This document shows, piece by piece, positions 1 through 10,600 of a stretch of 64,000 bases of DNA (within the stretch, counting starts at the first letter, position 1; the number at the start of each line of letters is the position of its first letter). The stretch comes from Monarcha castaneiventris obscurior (lineage: Eukaryota > Chordata > Aves > Passeriformes > Monarchidae). The translations under genes and the position numbers were made by a program. The notes beneath the pieces are model-generated. The model was given only the letters and a program-made list of their open reading frames with translations, was not told where the DNA came from and did no database searches. The stretch covers positions 15,052,001 through 15,116,000 of the forward strand of contig JAMPIT010000059.1 of assembly GCA_026261815.1 (NCBI GenBank). Direction: 5' to 3'.

Positions 1-3000
1 TTTCGTTTCTAAATTAAAAGTATAAAAGCTAGCCAGCACTTGGGATGAAGTACAATGTAGCACTAAAGAAATTTGTTGTGACTCTCCTTTCTCCTTCAAG
101 AGTGTGAAGTTTCTGGTATACTGAAAGTTGTTTTTGGGATTGTCTTTAAAGATTGAAAGAGTCTATAAATTTTCATGAGCAGTGAGCTATGCTGCAGTTA
201 CAGCAAGAACTGTACGTGCACTGTATGTGTGTTAAAGGCACCTGAATGCTTAAGCAATAATTAGAATACAAACTACTTATGTAGAACATTTCTTCCCTTT
301 ACACCCATCTTCTTGTTGTCGGTAGGATATTGAGGACTATAAGTAATTAAAAAAAAAAAAAAAGGAGTAAAGGAGACAAGAACAAGAGTTCAAGGGAAAT
401 GTAGTAAGAATTCTTCTGAAGTTGGCACCAGCTGCTGAGGGGGACTGCCTGACTCTGATCTTCTGAGACTGATGGCCACACTATGCTCTCTGCTTTTCAA
501 AGTAATGCTGAGCAGTTCGGCACAACTCCAGCTGAGTGCAGCAGAAGTGTAAGAGCCCTCCTTAAAGCCTTTTCTTTGCTCATGCTAGCACCAGTGGGAC
601 TCTGCATAAGCCCACCCTTGCTGGAATGTCCTCAGTTAGCATGGGGGCTCAAGTGGGGTCTGTGGGTCAATGCTAAAATCTGCAGTTGTGAGATGGACAC
701 TGTCAGAGGGCAAAAGAGAGATTCTAGCCCCAGCAGGATCAGTGGGAAACACATACAGATTCTGTGGAGGGTATTTTAAGGGAAAAATATCCATGCATTA
801 CTCACTGAAAACACATATAACACTGATTTTAAACTTCATGTTTAAAAAATAAAATCGTAACACACAGGCATTTTATCCTGCGTTTACTTTGGCTGCCACC
901 TGTGTCTTTGAAATGGTATGAGTCCTTTGGGCATGATCACAATTAAACAATTAAGTGATAATTATATACTCATTTCTGCTAAGGTGTGTGTTCAGCTGAA
1001 GTGTTGGGTGTTTATTACGGTGTTAAAGAGGTTCTCATGCTGGCTTCACACAGTAAATGTACAGTGGATTGTTTTTTACCTTTTTTTTAAAAGATGGGGC
1101 TTGTAACTTTTCTCCCTTAGGGAAACAGTGCCCAAGTAATATCCAGTGTTTTCTTGTAACATTAAAGCAGTGGTGGTATGGGACTGAGATGATCACATGC
1201 ATACTTAGTCTCCCTTCTCCCATGGATTCTAATACATCCTTAATATTAAGGATTCAAACTGTCCCACTGAAGTCGGTGCTATTCTTTGCATGCTTGAAAG
1301 TACAGGAAGTCTATTGATTCAAATTAAGGTGACCTGGTTTTATACCAGGATATTTCAGTGTTGTGCGTGACTGAATTTTAACACTGCTCTCTATGCATAT
1401 TCATAGTTCTTTGCCTTTAGGTCTTACACTGTTTCCTAAACAGGATAACACAATGAGAGCATCCTAAAACATGTCTGTTTCTTAAAAACAGCAACTCTGA
1501 CCAAAGAATGCCAAGGAGCCTGGCAGACAGGTACAGATTAATAGATGGTTACTCTGTCTTTCTCTTCTGGGCTACCTCTATGAAGGTGTTGGCCTGACAA
1601 AGTTCAGCACAGAACTGGGGAGTACCTCTATTACACTGTGGTTGGCAGCTGCATAAATACACACAGGGCAGCTGCAATCCCACTGTGAGCTTCATCTCAC
1701 TTGGCCCAAGAGCTGACTACTTTTTCTCTTTGGGATCTTGTCTGTGTGGAGCTCATTGCAAAACAGTGGCATCAAAGAATTTCAAATATCCACCTTAGTA
1801 AGTCAGTACCACACTGCTGATTGTGGAGCCCCGTGGGCTTTGCCTAAAGGATTCATCAGATCACAACAAAGGAAAAGCTATGTCACAGGAGTGTAAACCA
1901 TGGTTGCAGTCCCAGCTGAACAGCTTAGATACTTCAGAGTTATCTGGGCTGGTCTCTGCCAGATGCCCAGTCTCTCTTGGGAAGTCATTGCTTTCCTTCC
2001 TTCTCCTGAAAAGCCTGGCTTAAACAAAGGCTGAATTGTAATGGGAGAGGGTTCTTCACCTCAGCTCTGAGAGAGGATGGGTACAGCTCAGCTGTCTGAG
2101 TACAAGCAGCACCCAAATTCATATTCCCGGCGAATCCCTTTAAAATGGCCAAAGTGATTTCACTGTTTCTCAGATAGAAATATAAAAAAAAATTAACCCA
2201 TCTAATAATAGAACATCTGTGCCAGAAAAGTTTTTCCCCCTCTCCATTAGAAAGTAAATCTATTAAAAGGATGATAAAAACTCCAAAAGTAAATTCAACT
2301 TTCAGGGGTTTGATGGAACACCACCACAGGCCACCAAAGGGTTTGTGTCTGCTGTGGGAGTAGTTTGGTTAGGTTTTGTTTTACTTTGAGTCAACATCAA
2401 GACTTTTTATATTCCTTCCCCTAAAAAATACATTACTTTCAGCTATCCCTAGATGCGTATTTATCTCCTTTTACATGGCTACTCAGATTTTAGGTCAGTA
2501 AAGGTTTTTTAAGAACACAGTGAAAATACATAAAAATGGCATATTTAAAGTAGTCCTCCTCCCTAAACTGTCCTAGTCATCAGGTTCCAAACCAACACAT
2601 CTTGCCTATCATTATCTTTGCCTTGTAAGCAAAGCCTTGACAGCCTTATGAGAGCTCTTAAAGTCACCCAAGCCACCCAAGTTAGAAGCACATGTCTCAC
2701 TGGAGTGGTGCCATTTAACTAGTTAATGCTTAGAAAGCCTTTTGATATCCACAGATGAAAAGCACGGAAACAGTGTGAGGCATTACTGTTATTACCTGCA
2801 GATGGTAAGAAGTTCTCCCACAGCTACTGTGTGTATATCATGAAAATCTGAAGGCTGGCAAATTTCCTATAACATCACAAAAGGAGCTGCAATGGTCTTC
2901 TATTTAGTCTAGCTTAGTAGGGGCAGAGTTTTAAAGGGCTTTGAAAAACTGCAATAAGCAGCATTTCCCCAGTAGATCCAGAGAAATCTACATAATCTAT

Positions 3001-4060
3001 CTTGATTTGTTAATTGCCTTAGTGTCAGACCTTCAGCTAGCAGTTTCAAAACCTCTGTTCTGCTAAGTATCCTCTTCTCACACTCCAAATACTTCTCAAC
3101 TACTGTGAAAAAACCCCCTCTGATTTTTCTGTCATGCCATCATCTCCCCAAATTTCTCCATGTGGTGTGACCCCCCCAAACCTCATCCCTTGGATGCCAC
3201 AGCAAGGGAAGCCTGTGCTTGGATTGGGATGGATGCACAGCCCCAGCGTGGCAACAGAGAGCATTGCATGGATATTCCTGCGGGCACAGGGCTTTGGGAG
3301 TTTTGTGCTGCTTGCTGAGCACAGCTGCAAGACCCCTCTTTTGCAGCCTGTGTCCAGCATATCAGGCAGACAGCCAGTGAGTCTTGCAGCAGACTGACAA
3401 ACTATGTGCAGTGTGTCCTGTCCTGGAGCTTAGGACAAGCTGGACTAAGTGGGGAAGGAAAATGAAGCAGTCAAAGCCTGGAGCCAGACCTTGCCTGGAA
3501 ACGGATTTCCACTGCTCCTTAAGGAGCATGATGCAGCCAGGAACACAGGTACAGTCTGATTTGCACAGCCCTTGAGACAAGGAGATAAGACAAAATAAAG
3601 TCTCTGGATAATATGTTTTGTGGTCCAGGTGTACCTGAAATAATAATGAAGAAGGTGTTAATGCTTTAATTGAGTTCAAGTATTTTATCCCAAGTTTGTG
3701 TGTATTTCTTGTTACTGTGAATGCCACCCACATCCCTTCTGGAGTTGGCCAAATGGCAAAAGGCAATCCTGCTAAAAGCTAAAGATGAAGTAAGTGATGA
3801 GAACAAAAAGTGGACCAGCATCCCTGTAGCTTTAAGTGCCTCAGGGTTTTTTTTTCCTAAAGTTTAAGGGACAGGTATGATTCAATTTTGTCCCAAAAAA
3901 AAATTAAAATGAAAAGAGGAAAAACTGGTTATGCCCTCTATTGGTACAGAAAAGCATTATTTTGTTTTCTCAGGCAGTTAAGATACACATGTTTTTAAAG
4001 ATCAACCCCATGTAGAAAGCTATCAGACTGATCTGATCTGGCCTGGAGAGCTCTGACGGC
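1..4060. other. Unique AT-rich non-coding DNA
   Basis: I recognise no gene, repeat family or RNA here. A run of 15 A lies at 349-363. The only compositional change is a GC-richer patch at about 3100-3560, with a 7-C run at 3171-3177, where short open frames overlap on both strands. None of these frames has recognisable protein character. The rest is typical intergenic or intronic vertebrate sequence. Confidence 0.7.
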
Positions 4061-4061
4061 A

Positions 4062-4165
4062 GCATGAGAGGCAGCTTGGTCTAGTGGACTGAAAGGCAAC
4101 AGTTCCTGAGGTCTAATCCTGGCTGACACAGAGCCACTTTGTGGCCTTGGGCAAGCTCCTTAAAA
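4062..4165 (+). repeat. MIR/CORE-type tRNA-derived SINE remnant
   Basis: The order of motifs matches the 5' half of a MIR-like SINE. An RNA polymerase III A box (tggtctagtgg) is at 4077-4087. A B box (ggtctaatcc) is at 4110-4119, about 22 bases after the A box. A stretch reading 'gagccactttgtggccttgggcaag' in two parts (4131-4155) corresponds to the MIR segment between tRNA head and core. Similarity fades after about 4165, so the core and 3' LINE-related tail are lost or too diverged to see. This family was active deep in amniote history and is sparse in birds. A related amniote tRNA-SINE is the main alternative. Confidence 0.7.
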
Positions 4166-5254
4166 AGACATGTCAGGTTAACTTAGGCCTAAAATTAAAG
4201 TTTTACAAATATACGTATTTGCAAATACTTACATCAGTAGAAATGAATGTCACTTTTTTTAAATTTAATTCCAGTAGGAAAGAGAAGCAATATTTCCAGT
4301 TTGAGGACTTGGAGATTTTTTTCTGCACTGCAGCCTCAGTGTTCAGCTAGAGATGGTGTCTGAAAACAAAACTGGTCAAAGATTGCTTCTACAAAGTAGA
4401 GGAATCCTGTGGCTGTAAGACAACACAACCTTGATTCAGAGAGCTCTGGAGCAGTGGGTGCTTGTAAGTGTTAAAAACTCATTCTCATTCAAGGAACACT
4501 GAGTATTAATTAAGTATATGCTGGGCAATAACTGCAGCTCAAGAACCAGTCTCTGCTCTCTTGTGAGTGCTGTCCATCACCCTTGCCAGCCTGAATTAGG
4601 AACAAACTTTCAGACCTGTGCAACTACATCCAAGGGCAGGCACAGGCAGTGTTTTAGAGATTATAGAGGTGTTTAAGATGATTTACGCCCTGTGTGATAC
4701 TAACTTGTTAATATTTATCAAGCCGCTTCAGCTTCCTATGATTCTGTTTTTCCCCAAACTGCTTCATTATAATGACCACTACTGCTAGACCAGCCAGCAC
4801 TGAATTATGGATGGCCCTTATTTAGGCAGAGTTTGGATCTGTGAGACATCTCAATTTGTGTGGTGATATTACAGCAATGTTACTGCATTCCCTTAAGTGA
4901 TGAGACTGCCTCAGATAATGCTGCTTGGTTCAGTGGAGTTTGGGTTGCTCTGGAGTGGAATTTTCCTCCCTTACTGGGAAGGGCAGCCTTTGGGTATTGT
5001 TTATATGACTCTGTAGCTCTTGGTTTTTCTAGAGGAAACAAGGAATTTAATTTGGGGGGGTGACAAAGGATTTGCCTTGGGAAAGAGGCCAAGCCTACTG
5101 CCTTGCAGGAGTCAGGAACAGCTGCAGGTGGCCTGCTATCCACAGCTAATATGACAAGAGAAAATTAGCTGCCAGACAGGGAGGCATTCAAGGAATTAAT
5201 ACCTCTCTATGGCTTACAGGTACAGTGGAAAACACAAAACCAAAGGTAAAGTCC
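4166..5254. other. Unique non-coding DNA
   Basis: No repeat or gene is recognised. A phrase at about 4737-4752 (tatgattctgttt) recalls a CR1 end, but no CR1 body precedes it. The short frames around 4860-5143 overlap on both strands and look random. Confidence 0.6.
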
Positions 5255-5700
5255 CATCATTGAATACAAACTGGCTGTGAGGCAGAAATTAAAGAGGAGA
5301 AATAATAGTCAATTAAAGTGTGTCAAAAGTTGTCAGTGACTGGACAAAGTCCCACAGTGAGGCAGGTTAGTTCATATTATCCATGAGAGATCTAAAAATG
5401 ATTTGCAAGGTGGCAAGACCCTGCAGATGCCACAGAGTTACACAGAGTAATTAGGACTAGAGGCTGTATGGCACTCCAGTGACATGCAGTAAAGCTGGGT
5501 GAACTGAGTGCACAACACATAAAATGCAAGGTAACACAAATTAGGACAAAGCATTTGACCTACCTGGATACATTGCTGACTTTTAAATAAATGTTGGTAA
5601 TTCTGGAAGATGATCCAGGCATCGCAGAAAATCCATTGTTCTGTGCACTGTTGTGCCTCCTATGTCAAGAAAATTGTTTAGAGAAAGCACGTCAGAAGTA
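5255..5700 (+). mobile_element. Ancient CR1-group LINE, reverse-transcriptase fragment
   Basis: This is a decayed piece of a non-LTR retrotransposon ORF2. The landmarks occur in the order and spacing of the CR1 RT domain. An 'NWL'-type segment (aaactggctg) begins near 5267, followed by a match to the RKQR...INGQ region to about 5312. The GVPQGS region is represented by gtcccacagtgaggc (about 5349-5363). The F-N-x-x-I-N-D-L region follows to about 5400. The catalytic FADD region is at about 5410-5430 (gtggcaa...gcagatgcc), where the second Asp codon is lost. A CKV-like stretch (aaatgcaaggtaacac) lies near 5522. Several insertions and deletions break the frame. The pattern is closer to the older CR1 lineage shared with turtles and crocodilians than to the 53.5-kb copy. 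No ends are visible. Confidence 0.62.
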
Positions 5701-5984
5701 GGGACATGGGTACCAACAGCTCAAACAAGCTTTTGGAGGAGGAGAAAAAGATGACATATTTAACAAAAAGAAAGGTAACAAAGTAATATGTGATGACTAA
5801 TGGCTTACAGAAATTAAGTCAGGTAAACCCTCTATTGTTAGACAAGAGACCCTGTCAGTGAAGCTGAAAACAACGCAACAGCTTGATGTCTTCAGTGAAG
5901 AATTCCTTGCTGGAAAAAAATAATTGAGGCAAAGAACTATTTGGGACTTCATTTAAGATACACTTGAGTCCATACCCTTTTCCA

Positions 5985-6130
5985 ATCATATTAACACCTC
6001 TATTGAGGCGACACCAGCATTGATACCACGGGACATAACCTAACAGCTAAAGTGTTCAGTGTTAGGAGAGACTTTCCCAGTGAAGAAGTTCTTCCTAAGC
6101 TGTTCATGACTCTGTTCCTTACATTCCTGT
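5985..6130 (-). mobile_element. Probable CR1 3' fragment, minus strand
   Basis: Read on the minus strand, the segment complementary to about 6072-6110 gives 'cttaggaagaacttcttcactgg', close to the CR1 ORF2 C-terminal phrase (translated L-R-K-N-F-F-T). It is followed, after a noisy interval, by a match to the 'ctccatcattggaggtattcaa' region near 6000-6020. Divergence is high and no 3' microsatellite is present, so this call is weaker than the other CR1 entries. It lies about 300 bases from the plus-strand RT fragment and would be a separate insertion. Confidence 0.4.
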
Positions 6131-6143
6131 CTGGAATATAATC

Positions 6144-6180
6144 TGTTGTCCATTTCTCTCTGTTGTCCATTTCTCTCTGT
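6144..6180. repeat. 17-bp tandem duplication, 2.2 copies
   Basis: The unit tgttgtccatttctctc occurs at 6144-6160 and again without change at 6161-6177, followed by the first bases of a third copy. Identical units imply a recent slippage or duplication. No function is implied. Confidence 0.85.
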
Positions 6181-7518
6181 TGTGTGCATGATGAGGATCA
6201 TTATATTTGGTAAGAACCTGACCTGCTGGTTTAATGCCTGAAAGCTGTTAAAAGCACAAGCAGAACCACATTGAGATGCATCTCTCTTTAGCCAATTATC
6301 ATCTTGCACCAAAGAGCAGTTGTTAAATATCAATAAAGATTTCAATTCATTGTTCTCAGGAAAAGACACAGAAATGATGATATGAGACTTCTACTCTTTT
6401 AAATGCACTGGGACAGTAGGGGACAGGTGTTCAGCACATTAAAAAAAAAAAAAGCAGTTAAAGAGTGTTGCTTGAGGCATTGTTTCATCTACCTGACTCA
6501 GCACAAATGCCAAAGTACAATGGAGAAATGAAACAGAAGAATCAGCTCTGTGTTGCCTGGGGTCTGTTCACAGGGCATGAGTACTAGATTGCCTCTTCTT
6601 TTAATTAATGTTTTCCCTTTTGACATTACACTGGAGACTGTGACTGAACTTTATTCCTCAACAGCAGCCTATGGCAATCAACAGAGTTCTCTGGGAAAAC
6701 AGTCTGCCCAGAAGTGCTTAGCAGAAACTAGGAGAAAATGGATGGAGAAGAAGAGATTCTATAGTAGAGCGTTTATTTACTGCAGACTATTCCTTGAATT
6801 TAGCCCCTTTTCCTGACTGTGGATAGCCCACAGGGAGATGATGAATGAACTGATCTGTCATTCAAATAGTGCCCTACAGATATTTGGTTGAAAACACATT
6901 TCAGCCAGGCAGTTTTTCATCAGCTAAACATTTAAGATTTAGCTAAACGTACCTAAATGTTTGAGGTTCATTACTGAAGTGACTCTGTCAGTCATTACAA
7001 CCATGCGGTGGCATTTTTGCTCCTTGACTGGCTCATCTATATAACCAAGACAAGAAGGTCTCCTGGAAAGCCCATGAACAGCAGAGAAACTGTGCCGGGG
7101 CTTTCATTTTCCTCAGAAAGAGGGGGCTCAGAAGAACAAAAAGGACACACCAGGAAAGCAAGGAAAACTAAATGTCAGCACAAGTTGTTTGAAATCTTGT
7201 CTTGTTCCCTTGTGTAAGGAGATCCCACCAAACTGGAGTACTGCCATACGGGATTAAGTGCCTCTCCATGATTTACATGCTTTTGGGATAGTGTCTATTT
7301 GCTATTCTTAACATGCTCTGATGAGTATAATTTGCTTCATGTTTTTGACATCTATAGTATCATTTTGATTGGAGGGTATGTCCACTAAGAGCAGCAAAAG
7401 GGGTGTCACATGAGTGCCATCTGTCTTCCTAACAGGAGAGTGAGAGCCAGTGCAGGTCTGGAAGCTATTTATCTTAAGGTCAGAGGGAACACAACTAGAA
7501 CTGGCTGCACTGAATCAT
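6181..7518. other. Unique non-coding DNA
   Basis: This contains a 13-A run at 6441-6453 and several short frames without protein character. No repeat family was recognised. Confidence 0.6.
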
Positions 7519-7613
7519 AGAGATGTGTCCTGATGGATGGCAGTGCTGAGTTAATTGTGGGACTCCAGGATCTTAGAGCTCTTTTTCAACCTTAGTGATA
7601 CTGTGATTCTATT
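7519..7613 (+). mobile_element. CR1 LINE 3' tail, degraded
   Basis: The 3' untranslated end of a CR1 element is recognisable. An 'agatgtg' stretch at 7521 leads to 'ggcagtgctgagttaattg' (7539-7557). A match to 'gatcttagaggtcttttccaacct' follows at about 7569-7593, and then a decayed terminal octamer array (gtgattctat). The copy is short and shows many substitutions, so it is an old 5'-truncated insertion. Confidence 0.8.
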
Positions 7614-10600
7614 TTAAACATTTCAGATCTCTATCATTTTGGCAAAATCACTCAGACACTCTTGTATCTGAAACAGCCTGAAACAACATTCAAACGAGAA
7701 AAAACCAAGGGAGGGCTTCTGAGAAGTCATTTACCTTTTCCCAGCAAGATCAGTTCACAATTAGTGACTTTCTGTATTATATCCCTTTTTCCTTCTGCTC
7801 ATGGTCTTGGTGGTGAAAGGGATAGGGAGTGTGACACACTTTTCAGAAGTCTTCCTGAATTTTGATTGCTCTGATCTTTCATGTTAGAAATCCTTCATCC
7901 TGCAGGAATTTGAAAGTACAGCCTCTTGATCATGCTGAAGATCTGGTTTTCTGTTTTGTATCTCCCAGAAAGTGTCCTTTGGTCGCATAGCCCACAGATG
8001 TTCCAGTGAGTAGCTGTCCTTTTTTGTCCTAGTTTTGTCTTAGCTCTTCCTTTGAACTACAAGCTCTGAACACAGCTTTGAGCACAAATACTGGACATTC
8101 ATCTCACCAAATTCACACAACTGCAGAACCTGAAAGCAGGTTATCTGTTATTGTTAAAGACCAAGGAGCCCATTACCTTAGCATTTTCCAGCAGAACCCC
8201 AAAAAGGAACTCTATTTCACACACACAGTTCTGTCCCCGATGAGGCAAGTCAAATCTGTTCTGCTACCTATAACACAATGTAGCTCAAGACATCCATCAT
8301 TTGTTTTCTTGTTTAAAATGTAATGTAAGATTGCAAAGCAGAACCAATTTTAAAATCAGTCCTAAACTGAGGGCTATGTACTCTGTTTTAGAAGCATTGT
8401 TTTGTTATCTGTAGAACTTTTGAAGCAAAAATAAAGTTTCACACAATAAATATCAATAAATTCTAACTCTAAATTAGATATAAAAGTAAGAGATTTTCAT
8501 CCATTACCCTTCTCAGCTTCAAAGTCAGAAAAATATTGAAAGTCAGAGAAAAATTAACTTGGTTAACGTGACTTTTGCTATGATTATCTACCAAAGTGTT
8601 GAATTCAGCTTCAAATATTCTAAAAGGATAAGAATTTCTTACTTTATATATCCTTTATATATTTATATACATAAAATTGTACAATATGTGAATCACAACA
8701 TGGTGTTTTGCCCCCTTTTTACTGCTCACCGCAGCAAATACAGATGAATCATTTGGCTCCCAACCTGAATCTGAGTCCTGGGTGTTCATATACTAGGTAT
8801 TGATACTGACCCCATTCTTACTTCCTTCATTACCTTGTATGCTTTGCTCGCTCTTGCTATTTTCTTCGACTTTACAGTTCTTCTGTCCTTGCTCATCTTC
8901 CTGTTCCCATCTAAGAGTGGTACATTTGTGTGCATGAGAAGAATGTCAGCTGAAGCCTTGGGGTGACACCTAAAAATTGTGTTGAAATAATATTGCAAAT
9001 TCTCCAAGCAAAGCAGTTAGAAATGCAGCAAAATTGAGCATGAGCCTGCTTCCATTAAAATAAAAGAAAAAATTCTTGAAGGAGGAGGGGGATAGAGAGA
9101 AGGGAAAGGCTACTACAGACAAATCACAGATTAAAATATTTTGTTTTTTATAATTTCAGTTACATTGCACAATAATCCATTAATTATAATCATTATAATG
9201 CATTTACATGCATTAAGACTGGACCAGCATCACATTGTAACCTTCCCCCAACAGTTTTACATTTAGGTTTGAAATATCCCTTGCACCTGGACCTAGCTAA
9301 AAGACTTTGACATTTCTTAAGGGAACAAGCAGCAAGGTAATGAATTGGTTTGCTGTTAAGAGAGCAACCTTTTGCACACAGGATTGTGAATTTCACCCCC
9401 AGGTGTTCTCTCACTGAATCAATGTACATGTAAGCTGCAGCTAAATACATCCATGTTCATCTGGTTGAACACTGCTAATTTTATATCACCTATTTATGAA
9501 AATATTTCTAATTTTCAACAGTGTTGTGGATGTGTAGTCCCCTCTATCACAGTGAATAGCTCAATAAAACCACCAAGAGCCAAGAAATGGCTGTCAGCTA
9601 TTTTTTACTTCCCTAACAGTAGGGTTCTTTTTCATTTTTCAGATAAAGTTAATGGATGCAGTTTTTCCACTGCCACATTTATAAACAATTTGGTTTAGTA
9701 GCTGCTAAAAAATACTTGCAAAACATCATTTAGGGAGCGAAAGTAGGGTATTTATGCAATATAGTGTTTATATCTTGTGGAATGACAGACACGCTGTTTA
9801 AGGAGATGTTGCTTTTCTCTCAGAAGTTAAGCACTTGGTTATACTCTATAGTTATTCATTCACTTGGTGGTAGTTGTTACTTAAATACCTCCTGTCTAAT
9901 CTCTGTATACAGACATGTGGGCTTGACAACCAGCAGAGATGCCTGGTATCATTTGCTGAGAAATAACAGCAGCCCCTGGCTCACTCCACTGCCAGGGCAA
10001 CTCAAATATCGTATTGATGTGGCACCTTTTTTCGTATTTAAGTAATCAGCCCTCTTTCCTTCGGTTATTCCTGCCCTCTTGAGTAAGTCTGTCAGTTTTG
10101 GTTTATGTCTTGTTCATTTACTTTTACAATCACATGTATATATGTATTCACCTCTATTAACACACATTTTCCAAACACATATAATTAATGGTAGGGAAGT
10201 AATAAATGTCCATTGGGCTTTTACAAATTATCTGCAAAGTTGCACCTGCCAAAGTTTGTCTCATTATACTCAAGAAAGCATTAGTCTAGCATAAATAAAG
10301 AGGAGTTTTATTGCCCTTAGTGTGATTAAACCATGAATAGCTAGGGTGGAAGTGATGTTGTGAAAAGGCTGTTGTTTAAAAAGAGTACAGTTGCACTTCT
10401 GATAAAATTTTCCAATCTAAGTAAGGCTCCAGTTAACCACATCAAAGATTGCAGGGAAAGAGAGATGGGGGTAGAAAAGCAAATGGGGGGAAGTTTGGAG
10501 TAACTGAGCTATCAGGTTAAAAAGGAGCAGTGGTGAGGGGCAAAACAGGGTTAGATCACCTGAGTATGTCTCTGCACAGCTGCTGAGATACAGCTTGTTC

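Noticed and set aside
4732..4752. CR1 3' end suggested by cctatgattctg
   Set aside because: The phrase is short and no CR1 body precedes it.
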